Assembly: GCA_036897095.1 (NCBI GenBank)
Contig: JAYMSP010003030.1
Span: 1-21,448 of the forward strand
Direction: 5' to 3'
Length of the DNA stretch: 21,448 bases
DNA from: Plantago elongata
Taxonomy: Eukaryota; Streptophyta; Magnoliopsida; Lamiales; Plantaginaceae
Positions 1 to 9,540 of the stretch are shown here, in pieces. The position numbers and the translations under genes are program-made. A model generated the notes under the pieces. It was given only the letters and a program-made list of their open reading frames with translations. It was not told the origin of the DNA and made no database searches. The stretch's first letter is position 1; each line of letters opens with the position of its first letter.

Positions 1-900
1 TATATATATATTCGGATTTAGAAATTTTTGTATTAATAAATATTTCGGTGAACTCACACAAATTCCCTTTTGATATAATTATGGTGATGATAGGTAAATC
101 TCTTGTATTACCAATTTCATACTCAACAAGTTGTAAACTTAGTTTCACTGACCTTAGCCCAGACAAAATCAATTTTACATTTATTAAGTATAGACGCATT
201 TAAAAAAGATTTTACAGTCGCATTTGTTATGCTTTTATTCATTTACCTTTTTCTTACCATTTTAGTTTTACAATGATACACATATTATCAATACTATTAC
301 TTTGATCAAATTAATGTATTTGAAGTGATTGTGAAAGATAGAACAACATGGTAAAAGAACGAAGTATGAAAGATGGAGAGAGATAAAAAAAATTGTTTTT
401 CTCTTCATAATTGGTCTAAATAAATTGAGGTAGTCAAATCCAATTAAACGGGTGTAGTAGATTTAGTTTACTTTTAAATAGTAAAGATTATAATATAAGT
501 GAAAATCTAAACTTATTTATTATATATATTGAATGTTCCAATTTTGTTCCTTTTATATGAATTCTTCGATAGATTCTTAGTTTATTTTGCCAATTTTTTT
601 TTTGAAGATTTTATAATTTTTGGTACTTTATTTTATTTACAATATGTTACTGATTTAAGAAAGTATATGTATATATTATTTTGAGTTTTAAATTTGTTAT
701 TAACTAATTCAGTTGTTTTATTATCTTTCATTGTTGATACATATTGTATATACTTTTATAAAGAATGGACATTTTTTACAACATGCTTTTGTGATAAAGT
801 CACATAGAATGACACATGTGATATATGTATTCTCTTTGTAATGTTTATTCTATATTCTTTCAGTAATCTTTAATTATTTATTTATTTTGATTTTTTTTTG
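1..900. other. A+T-rich intergenic DNA, no gene seen
   Basis: The stretch is strongly A+T-rich with many short A and T runs and opens with a short TA repeat at 1-10. I see no long open frame, no recognisable protein motif, no RNA gene and no clear element ends. It reads as ordinary plant intergenic sequence. Confidence 0.6.
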
Positions 901-1080
901 TCTCCTCAGAAACATGAACAATGATCAGCAACAAGAGTATTCAAAGATGAAACAAAAATGGGATATATTCTTGTAAAGTATGTGATCTAGAATTTTTGTC
1001 TCATTCTCAACTCATGTGCGTTGTTATCACACTAATGCTCCTCAATAACCAAATAGTGGTGATGCCTCTCAGCAAATTTC

Positions 1081-1672
1081 ATGATAAACTCGATGTATAA
1101 TGAATATAATGGGATGAGAAAACATGTTTGCCATGAAGCAGCTCCAGCGGCCTTACAGTCGGTTGCCTCATCATTGAACCATATGCTTGAGGTGAAAATT
1201 ATTTCAATTGATTATTCTACAACTAGTAATAAGTCGAAACTAGTAGAAAATGTTGATGGCCGGAGATATGCAATTGAGTCGGTTGCCTCATCATTGAACC
1301 ATATGCTTGAGGTGAAAATTATTTCAATTGATTATTCTGCAACTAGTAATAAGTCGAAACTAGTAGAAAATGTTGATGGCCGGAGATATGCAATTGATTT
1401 GTAAGCAACATTTTGATAATAATAAGTTTCCAAAGCAAAGGCTCGCAGAACAACCATGGTTTTTGGATCCCGATGAAGACCTTCAGAAGTCTCCAAAGAC
1501 TAAAGAGGAGTCAGTTAACGATCTTGCAACTTCTAGTAAAGGTATTGTCTGGAGCGTGACGGTTCCTCCATCAAAGACTCAAGGTAGTGAACAAGTTCGG
1601 ACACCCTTAAATGTTGACCTAAACAAGACATTGTTAGATGTAGGGGTGAAGGATCAAGCCAAGCCCAAATAA
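1081..1672 (+). pseudogene. Unrecognised coding-like segment, probably decayed
   Basis: Two open frames overlap here: 1081-1404 (107 codons) and 1370-1672 (100 codons). The first contains a 40-residue block, with key residues SLNHMLEVKIISIDYS and LVENVDGRRYAI, that occurs twice in a row because of a 120-bp tandem duplication. The second frame is hydrophilic, with a WFLDPDEDLQKSP stretch and a VDLNKTLLD stretch near its end. I do not recognise a family. Base composition is less A+T-rich than the flanks, and a degenerate copy of 1452-1545 lies at 2113-2207, which suggests real former coding or element sequence and not chance. Upstream at about 901-985 a splice-acceptor-like CTCCTCAG is followed by a short frame (MNNDQQQEYSKMKQKWDIFL, then stop) that could be another piece; its KWD pattern faintly recalls plant Myb/SANT-like transposon-related proteins, but this is too weak to assign. 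The two frames need a frame change or a very short intron to act as one gene, so a broken gene is more likely than a working one. Confidence 0.35.
1158..1397. repeat. Tandem duplication, 2 x 120 bp
   Basis: Copy 1 is 1158-1277 and copy 2 is 1278-1397. Read base by base they differ at a single position (A at 1219, G at 1339). The unit is a multiple of three, so the open frame passes through both copies and encodes two near-identical 40-residue blocks (one T/A difference). Such low divergence means either a recent duplication or recent gene conversion, in contrast to the eroded sequence around it. Confidence 0.95.
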
Positions 1673-2112
1673 ATATGATTAACATTCATATTGGTGTGAC
1701 ACCACCAACTGATGAAGATGAACAATGAAATATCATAATATACTAATGAATGTGATTACAATTAAATGTTCATTTTCTTATCTAACATGTTGGATAATAT
1801 TGTTGATATATTGATTGGTGTTTGTTTTAGAGAAATGCAGTTTTACAATATGTTTTATAATTTATTAAATTAGTGGTTTGTTATTGAGCATCAAGAGTGC
1901 AAATTTATTGATATGGGGATGCAATTATTATTGAGCTCTTTATGCACTTATTGAAGACTAATTATATTATTGGCACGTTATACGTGCAATAACCAAACTA
2001 ATATGTAAGAATTATTTTTTTTCAAGAAATTCAGTAATTTTGTTATTTTTATGTAGTTGATTTTAAGATACAACTTAATAATACAAGTTGACATCGCTAA
2101 GGATTGAAGATT

Positions 2113-2207
2113 TACAATGGGTTGTGGATCCACAGGACCTCCAGAAGTCTTCAAAGTAAGAAAGGAAGGAGAAGTTAGTTTATAATCTTGAAACTTCTAG
2201 TAAGGGG
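2113..2207 (+). repeat. Degenerate second copy of the 1452-1545 segment
   Basis: The run from TGGGTTGTGGATCC through GACCTCCAGAAGTCTTCAAAG to AAACTTCTAGTAAGG aligns in order with 1452-1545 (TGGTTTTTGGATCC, GACCTTCAGAAGTCTCCAAAG, CAACTTCTAGTAAAGG), roughly three quarters to four fifths identical with a few small gaps. The frame is not kept. This marks an older duplication of part of the unrecognised segment upstream. Confidence 0.8.
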
Positions 2208-2289
2208 TGGAAAGTTATACATCTTTCAACAAGTATAACTCAACCTTTAATAAATAAAAATAACATAATAAATCAGTTAGTACCCAATT

Positions 2290-2386
2290 ACATAAACCTT
2301 AATAGCAATTTGCAACATCGGTCTCCTCTCACTTCGCCGTCGTTCATCAAGATGCTCTTACACTCTCACCTTTACAACTATGCGAG
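2290..2386 (+). promoter_or_regulatory. Candidate upstream first exon / leader of the + strand formiminotransferase gene
   Basis: A pyrimidine-rich, CpG-containing stretch (ATCGGTCTCCTCTCACTTCG) precedes an ATG at 2352, as in many plant 5' leaders, and an A+T-rich TATA-like run lies at about 2250-2265. The ATG opens 35 coding bases (MLLHSHLYNYA plus two bases) that end at a good donor, AG|GTAATT, at 2386/2387. Splicing to an AAG acceptor at 3157-3158 would keep the frame open into the exon ending at 3209 and give a 338-residue protein. If the first coding exon instead starts at 3148, this exon would be an untranslated leader with a short upstream frame. The acceptor is weak, so the model is an inference. 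Confidence 0.4.
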
Positions 2387-2769
2387 GTAATTTCCTCTTT
2401 ATTTTGGTTATTTGTAAGATTATATACATGTTTCAAAATGTAAGTTAAAACAAACTAAAAATTTATTTCTTGATTTTATAATCAATTGCACTATGCACAA
2501 TTGTTTTGAATCTGATTAGTTCATGCAAAACGTATTATTCTCCATTTCATTTTTGTAGAACACGATCTTGGAAGATTTGTTTATCTTGTCTGTTATCTAT
2601 TCGATTCTTTAATTACATAGCTTGATCTAATAGATTTCGATGATTAGTTCAAATGGAGTAAGTCTTCCACAAGGAATCATATATAGTATAACCTCTCAAA
2701 TGATTAGTTCTTTAAAAGGATGGAGGAATAATCTACACATCTATCAATTCAATACTTTGGGATTACGTA

Positions 2770-2908
2770 ATTGAACTAGTATTTTATTAAATTTGTAAAA
2801 AACCAGTGTTTTACTGAGTTGATTGAGTATCATTAAACGTCCAAATTTACTAATATTGGAATATAATTGTTATTGAGCTATTTGTACACTAACTTACACG
2901 TTATCAAA
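2770..2908 (+). repeat. Degenerate copy of the 1850-1985 segment
   Basis: The series AAATTTACTAATATTGGA, TAATTGTTATTGAGCTATTT, GTACACT and CACGTTAT matches in the same order the series AAATTTATTGATATGGGG, CAATTATTATTGAGCTCTTT, ATGCACTT and CACGTTAT at 1899-1981, with a weaker match on the left (TTTTATTAAATT runs). Together with the pair 1452-1545 and 2113-2207 this suggests that about 550 bp was duplicated directly and that the second copy later gained extra sequence between its two halves. Confidence 0.6.
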
Positions 2909-3147
2909 TTGAACGTTAGCTGAAATTTTAATGAAATTTTTATAAATGTTTAATTCGTTAAATACTTTTAGAACGTATTCATATAATTTAATAAAAATAT
3001 CGGTAATAAAATGTGTTTTAAAATGTGTTTTGTAATGAGTCGTGGGAAAATAAACATTAAGACAACATATACATTTTGATTTTCTCTGTCACGACTCGCG
3101 AGAGAAACAAACCATAAACTTAGCATCTGGTTGAATTGGTGGTGCAC

Positions 3148-5971
3148 ATGAATGCAAGAAGCCCATGCCACAATCGTCTTTCTTGCTTCTCATCTGCTTC
3201 TGATGTGAGGTAAACATTACTGTACTCATACTCAAAATTGTATCAACTTACAGCCACATGCTAATCAATCAACCAATTATGTAAACTAATCTTGCAGTAG
3301 ATTATTCCCAAAGAAGAATCTTGGTACCAAAATGATGAAGCAGATGCTTGGTTGCTGTAAGATTTACATATCCGAGAGCAGAAACAAGGCGGCATTGGAA
3401 GCTATCGAAAAAGCAGCAACCCTCTTCCCAGAGGCACCCATTATCAACAAATTTGTTGATGAGACTTACAACAGGGTTGGCTACACATTGGTTTCTCAAG
3501 TCGATGAACAAAACCCACTTCTTAAAAATGCAGTCTTTGAAATGGTGAGAGCTGCATTTGGAGCAATTGATCTTCAAATGCACTCTGGGACTCACCCTAG
3601 GCTTGGTGTTGTGGACCATATCTGTTTCCATCCCTTGGCAAGTCTTTCTTTGGATTCTGTTGCTGTTGTTGCCAAATCATTGGCTGCTCTTGTTGCTTCC
3701 AATCTTCAAGGTTTGGTTTTTGCCCTCTTTTTTTGATGAATTGAGCCCTTTGTATTGTCTGATTTGTTGTGGTTGTATGTGTTTAAGGGTGAGTTTACTG
3801 CATTTGTTTCTAGTAGTTTAGTACTCGCTTTGTTATGGTGTAATAGTGATTGATAGCTCATTCTATGATTTATTATGACACATTTTTGGAAAGAGAAAAA
3901 TAACGTAGTAGAGTGATTTCGACTACAATTGACGAACGTAGTACAAGTATTGACCTATTCTTGCTTCACACTTGTTAAGTACTTGGAGTTCTTTTCACCA
4001 TAGATATACCGATTAGTGTTAGAGTGTTGGTTATATTTACTCATAATGATGAAATAGTGTTAAAGGAATTTTAAAAAGGATTAACTCCCCGCCTTTTTAT
4101 AAGTTTGAGCAAAGTGATGGGATGAAATTATATCAAAGAGTTGGTCGTTGTGATTAGTTACTATCGATTTCTCAAAGAAAGAAAAGGCACCTCATTTAGG
4201 AGTGATTTTCAACTGCATTCTATGGTGTGTTGACGATGTATTGAGGAAAATATTGTCCGGTAGTTTGCGCCTGTTCAGCACTTGGAGTTCTTGTTATCTA
4301 TAGATATAAGAATCAGGTTCACGGGTGTCAATCACCCAATTTTCTCTGTGTCACGTTCATCGTGGGATTTAAAAATGGAAATTCAGGAAATACCTTAGAT
4401 ACTAAGGGTTCAAAACTGTGCGTCTATTAATGATTTTAATAGGTCAATTTTCTTGAAGTACTTCTGTAGGGTAAGACGATAGAAAAGCTCATAAAATCTT
4501 GATGTGAGTTTTCATATCTCAGCCTCTCAGGTTTGATTTTTATCATTTAGATTTGAGTCATGTTCATAAAACAAATAAGATTTGAGTTATATTCACAAAT
4601 CAAGTTGATAAGGGCCAATGCAATGTTGTCAAAGATGGTGTGTCATCTGTGTCAGTATGTCTGAACTCTGAACCTACTTCAATGGTGAAATAAGGTTTTT
4701 CTTGTCTTTGATTGATGTAGCATGATTTAACCTTATGCCACGTCGTGCATTCAAGTTCAGTTTGCATGCTACGCTGCCTGTTACCTTTATGTTCTTGCTT
4801 TTTGGTGTCATAAACATTAAAAGCTTCATAAAAATATCATTTTGGCGATTATATTCTTTAGCTGTATTACTGAATAAAAGTCCGAGTCCTTTATAATTTA
4901 TAAAAATAAAAATATCAGTTGTAACCTGTAAGAACCCAAAACTTTTATCAGAAAAATTCTCAACAAGTATTAATTGATCTCTGCTTGCTATATTATATAA
5001 CAGCCAACACCCCGAATGGTGAAAATCTTGGTTTACCTTTCAAAAGGTGGCAAAGATCTTGAGTTATTTTTTCACAGTACACTAGTTCTTTCTTCATTTT
5101 GTGCATATCTTGTATACTTTTCTCACCTGATGGTTGTGTGTTTTGAGAGAAGTACTGCAGAAACATAAAGGATTAGCTGATATGTATAATTGTGCGAGTA
5201 TACATGATGTAACTGATGGTGATGTAGTGGTAATTACAAAATTTTGTTTCTTGTCTATTGTTCTCTTAGCTATACAGCTTCTTTTCATTGATGTTTTCTT
5301 TGGTGGAAACGCTCTGTCCTGTAATTTCCTACATTTATTGATCTTAGCATTTCTTTCTACATGATGATGTGGAATCAGATGTTGATACTCATGATGAATG
5401 CTTTTTTTACTACGGTGTCCAGCTATGTTAACAATCCTAAATATAGCCTGCAGTTGCAACCTTCTTATATGGAGCAGCACACAATGAAGGGAGGTCCCTT
5501 GATATGATTAGAAGAGAACTTGGATATTTCAAGCCGAATTCTAATGGAACTCAATGGGTAGGTGGGCCACAATCAGAGCTTTTGCAACTGAGCCCTGATG
5601 AAGGCCCCTCTCAGGCTCTTCCGGGGAAAGGTGTTGTTGTGATTGGAGCCACCAAGTGGGTTGATAATTACAATGTACCAATCATATCTAATAACATGGC
5701 TGCAGTTCGAAAGATATCAAAGAGGGTCAGTGGCAGAGGAGGCGGGCTCGAATCAGTACAATCTATGGCTCTTTCTCATGGTGAAGGTATAATTGAAGTG
5801 GCTTGCAACTTATTAGACCCTAATAAGGTTAGTGGTGATCATGTTCAGCTTGAGGTAGAGCGTTTAGCCCGGGAAGAGGGTATGGATGTTGGAAATGGAT
5901 ATTACACTGATCATTCACAGAGTGAAATTATTGATAGGTACTTAAAGCTAGTTCGTCACTCTGATCAGTGA
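3148..5971 (+). CDS. Formiminotransferase-like protein (glutamate formiminotransferase fold), gene 1
   Basis: Exons 3148-3209, 3298-3710 and 5454-5971 join with all frames closing (993 bp, 330 aa). Introns are 88 bp (GTAAAC to TTGCAG, phase 2) and 1743 bp (GTTTGG to CTGCAG, phase 1). The family transfers a formimino group between formiminoglutamate and tetrahydrofolate; plant members have only the two formiminotransferase subdomains and lack the cyclodeaminase half of animal FTCD, and their own substrate is not settled. Visible marks: MLGCCKIYISESRN (about 37-50), VNKF-like INKF (70-73), SGTHPRLGVVDH (117-128) with His120 at the place of the catalytic histidine of animal FTCD (His82), LYGAAH at the start of the last exon, YNVPI (231-235), SGRGGGLESVQ (251-261) and HGEG (267-270). 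Residues 1-32 are rich in Ser and Arg with one acidic residue, like an organelle transit peptide; that is inference. A longer N-terminus from an exon at 2352 is possible. No breaks are seen. The gene faces its paralogue tail to tail. Confidence 0.92.
3971..4316. repeat. Old direct repeat inside intron 2 of gene 1
   Basis: The 46-bp segment 3971-4016 and the 47-bp segment 4270-4316 share ACTTGGAGTTCTT, then ATAGATATA, in the same order and spacing, about three quarters identical with one gap. Weaker similarity extends upstream (AGAGTGATTTCGACT near 3910, GGAGTGATTTTCAACT near 4199). Offset is about 300 bp. The rest of the 1743-bp intron shows nothing I can name. Confidence 0.65.
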
Positions 5972-6819
5972 TGCTTAAATTGAAAGGTCAGTTGATAAAC
6001 TCTTCGTTTGGCACAACAGTGAACTCGATTATTTTTCTCTTAATATATTCATCCATTAAATATCTGGCAAATTCATATCATATTTGAGAAATTTCATTGC
6101 TTGGTTTATTCTACTGTATTGATTTCAAATCCAGCAATTGTGCATGAAAAGATTGATAGAGCACATCCGGTGTATCATGGAACTCAAGCTGTGCATCTTC
6201 CAACATAATCATCATTCATTGCAATGGTTGAGATCCATTTCTACTGTTCTATGCTTCAATTTGTCTATTTTACAAGCATCAGTTTGCCAAATTATTCTGA
6301 TGTGTAAATTCAGGCTTAAACAAATAATAAGAAGCTCGGCATTTGCACATGATCTTTTTTCAGAATGGCTAGGGCTTCTACCTTCTAGATGTAAACCCCT
6401 TGAGAACTCCTGATAGAGAAACCAATAGAGACAGTAAGGGATAGGCTCATAGGAGTAATGAGTTGGTTTCTTTGTGCACAATTCGTCCATGTACTTGGCC
6501 TGAATTCCAAGAAAACTTAAATCCATATTTTTGTTACTATTTCTGTTAAATCATTTACTCTGTCTGATTATTATAGTTGTAACCACCACTTAGAATCACA
6601 TAGCATATAATAAAGACCTTAATTCTTAATGCTGGTGCAACGTGTGAATGCAGTCATGCATACTTTAGATGTCCTGTTTCATGTAGGAATTAATAGCAAG
6701 AAACGGGTTGGAACAATAACATGTTGATGGAAGTTGAGATTTTATTAGCTGAAATGATAAGTATTGGAGCATACAGGACATGAGCTCCAAAGACATTTAT
6801 TTACAATCAACAAAATCAT
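5972..6819. other. Convergent 3' flanks of the two formiminotransferase genes
   Basis: No coding sequence is seen. The first part should be the 3' untranslated region of gene 1; GAAAG|GTCAG at about 5985 and AATCCAG at about 6135 could border a 3'-UTR intron, which is only a guess. An AATAAA on + lies at 6609-6614. The right-hand 80 bp belongs to the 3' end of gene 2. Transcripts running past these ends would overlap in antisense. Confidence 0.5.
6741..6801 (-). terminator. Polyadenylation signals of gene 2
   Basis: Read on the - strand, AATAAA occurs at 6796-6801, about 19 bases past the stop codon, and again at 6741-6746, about 74 bases past it. The second is at a more usual distance for a 3' untranslated region. 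Plant signals are loose, so these are candidates. Confidence 0.45.
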
Positions 6820-8305
6820 TCAAGCAGTAGATATCAGTTTCATGTACTTGTCAGTGATTATTTCCGGAGAAAGATCAGTAAAATAACCCTTTTCCACATC
6901 TAGGCCTTCCTGTGCTGCCAACATTTCAACATGATTCTGGACTTTGTCCGCACCAATTTGGTTCGGCTCCAGTAACATGCAAGTTATCTCTGTGGTTTCC
7001 TCACCATGAACCAGCCCAAGTGTTTGCACTGTGGGCAGGCCTCCACCTCGAGCACTCACCAGTAGTGCGATTCTCCTGGCTGCAGAAACATCTGTGGACA
7101 AGATGGGCACGTTATATGTGGCTATCCATGGACGGGCACCTATTGTCACGATCCCTTTGGTAGGCGACACTATTTCTGGCCCTTCATTGGGTTTCTCAGG
7201 GAGAGTATCGGGTCTTGGCCAACCTGTCCATTGGCTCCCCATGACGTTTGGGTGATAATAGCCCAGTTCACGTCTGGTGGTCTCCAAGGCTTTCCCAGTC
7301 GGATGTGCTGCAGCGTACAGATACACAGGCACTGCAGACCAGAAATGTATGTTTATTGCATATTACTGGTACTTAGTGCATGCTTGCAAGTTGCAAATAT
7401 TCCTAATTTTTGCAAGTGTTAAAGAAGAAGATTATGATAATCACCATTGAAGATGGTTGCTTGGAACCTATTACCTAGACTCGTCAAAAAGTTCCTGAAT
7501 TTGGAGTGTATCACGTGTCAGACTCAGCTACTTCTAAAGGAAGTGTCCAAGTGGCTATACCCATGGCAGAGTGTCAACCAGTCAAGTGTCCGACACTCGT
7601 ATCCAGGGGAAATTACATCGACGAGTCCAGGTAATATAGCATAGAATATATTTTTCTAAAGATCATTTTCACCTCTTTTAACATGGTTAATAGCAGAAGA
7701 TGTGGAAAACAAATAGTTTGGGAGTTCGAGTCACATTTGACGTTTGAAAAAAAAGAAGCAGATGCATTTGAAAGAGAAAGAAAGAAATATATTCAACCTT
7801 GAAACCGATTCCCAACATCAGCACCAATTGATTTAGCGAGCCATGCAGCTTCGTCCAAGGAGGCACGGCCGAGTGGGTGGCACACTATGTCGTCTACCAC
7901 ACCGAGTCGGGGGTGAGCACCAGAATGAGACTGGAGATTTAAGGCCTGGTAAGCTGCTTCAACCATGGCCAAGGCACTCTGATGCAAGGGAGTGTAAATT
8001 GGGCAGCCAATACTGTCATGAGTAACATATGACACAAGAGTGTATGCAACTCGATTGTACTCGTAATCCTCGAACTTGTTCACAATAACAGTTTCGGGAT
8101 CCTGCCTAGCTGCACGTTCGATTGAGCCTAGAGCTTCTGCAGTTCGTGCTACTGAAATGTATAACTTGCAGCACAGCAGCATTGTTTGCTTCACCATCTT
8201 CTTCTCCTTCAAAATACAACACATTAGCTATAAGTTTGAAAGAATTAACCATATAAAAAGAGAGAAGATTGTACTCACATTTTCATAACTCTGAATGAAA
8301 TCCAT
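6820..8305 (-). CDS. Formiminotransferase-like protein, gene 2 (paralogue of gene 1)
   Basis: On the - strand, exons 8305-8279, 8206-7798 and 7331-6820 join to 948 bp and 315 aa, frames closing at a TGA. Introns are 72 bp (GTGAGT to TTTGAAG, phase 0) and 466 bp (GTTGAA to TCTGCAG, phase 1). The phase-1 intron sits at exactly the same protein position as intron 2 of gene 1, so it predates the duplication. The first exon encodes only MDFIQSYEN. Family marks: TMLLCCKLYIS (17-27), IVNKFED (50-56), SGAHPRLGVVDD (104-115) with His107 at the catalytic position, YNVPI, SARGGGLPTVQ and LVHGEE. Compared with gene 1, SESRN is SVART and DHICFHP is DDIVCHP, so the active-site surroundings differ. Identity to gene 1 over the C-terminal exon is about half by eye. 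No transit-peptide-like N-terminus is visible, which suggests a cytosolic form beside a possibly organellar gene 1 (inference). A start at the internal Met in KKMVKQ is an alternative if exon 1 is untranslated. Confidence 0.92.
7505..7600. repeat. GTGTC/GACAC-rich cluster in intron 2 of gene 2
   Basis: CACGTGTCAGAC, AAGTGTCC, GAGTGTC, AAGTGTCC and CGACACTC recur within about 95 bp. 7585-7597 is a perfect inverted repeat (AGTGTC, one base, GACACT). Similar GTGTC-rich tracts occur in some plant non-autonomous DNA elements, but no element ends are visible. Confidence 0.5.
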
Positions 8306-8336
8306 TGCCTCTTGATTCTTACAATGACCAAGCCAA

Positions 8337-8346
8337 CTTATATAGC
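8337..8346 (-). promoter_or_regulatory. TATA box candidate for gene 2
   Basis: On the - strand the sequence reads GCTATATAAG, a good plant TATA match, only about 33-41 bases upstream of the ATG at 8305. With the usual spacing of about 30 bases to the transcription start, the 5' leader would be very short. Confidence 0.45.
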
Positions 8347-8349
8347 AAC

Positions 8350-9540
8350 TAGAGATAATGTTTGTTTTGAAGTATTTTCAATCACTGATGTTTAATAAAA
8401 GTACAAATGGAATAATATGACAGAAAAGAGACAAGATAACTCTCATATTCTTATTTGTGGTGACTCAGCATTGATGGATGATGGCAGCAAAATGAAACGA
8501 GTATTTGACAAAACAAAATATAATATGGTCATTTGCAACCGATTGACAGACTTAAACTACTGTTTTTGATATTTAAAAATTTATTAATTTCAGTTCATCT
8601 CTTCGAATTTACTTAATGAGTAAATTTTGTGATCATATTCATTAATCTTATATACTTATTAAGGTCACGACATCACTTCATTTTGACGAAATAATTAAGA
8701 TAATTGACTGATTTGGTCGCGAAAATCATACGCGAACCTCTATTCATGGGTGAGTAGATTTGTTTTCTAACTCAATTGAAACTCGGAAATGAGTCCATGT
8801 ATGCTTGGATGATTCACGTGAGACATTATCTGTTTGTATTTTTCTGGTGTGAATTGAAAGGGATTGACATTTAACCGACTGCCTATTCTTAATTTTATTA
8901 TCATCATCATCCTCTTTAAAATTGACATTTCATGTTACACGTGTTCATCATATTACAAAAAGATCAGTGTTCTCAATTGCGATCTCAACTTAATTTTTAA
9001 AGAGAACGATCAATATTATCAGTTACAATATATATATTTTTAATATTAATATTTTTCATTTTACAAATGAATATAATTTCATTAATAATATAAATATTTT
9101 AATTAATAACACATATGACTTATCTAAAATTATAACCCTTCTAAATGAAATATCGATACTGCTGTCTCTTTACTCTTATGAGACTTTGTCATGTTACAAG
9201 AAAAGATTATTAATTCAATAATATGCATGATGTAAATAATTACCATATTATATTTTACAAATTAGAATGACCTGTAATTGCCCTTTTAACAGCAACAAAA
9301 ACTCTATGAGCTTATTTTAAAGCATAATCAGATTAGTAATTTGCTAAACTATGGTGATGGTGCTAATGAGATTAGTAATTTTCCCCATTAGATATAGGTT
9401 GCGTGTGATTGGAGATTAATATAGATAATTTATTGTTGTATTCAGACGAAATGTGGTTATTAGAGATAAAATTGATGAAGTTTGTAGTAATTCATCTATC
9501 AGCTAATCTAAGAATAGACGGATTAAGGTGATTGAAGTGT
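8350..9540. other. A+T-rich intergenic DNA upstream of gene 2
   Basis: No open frame with protein character and no RNA gene is seen. There are short simple-sequence runs (ATCATCATCATCC near 8902) and A+T-rich tracts near 9020-9110. It should hold the gene 2 promoter at its left end; nothing else can be supported. Confidence 0.5.

Noticed and set aside
3302-3631. Open frame on the - strand opposite exon 2 of formiminotransferase gene 1
   Set aside because: It is the antisense shadow of a clear coding exon and has no recognisable protein features.
5094-5480. Open frame of 128 codons on the - strand over the end of intron 2 of gene 1
   Set aside because: It crosses the intron-exon border of a well-supported gene and reads as low-complexity His/Lys/Ser sequence without motifs.
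6138-6526. Open frames on both strands between the two formiminotransferase genes
   Set aside because: They lie in 3' flanking sequence, have no family character and overlap each other antisense; chance frames are the simplest explanation.
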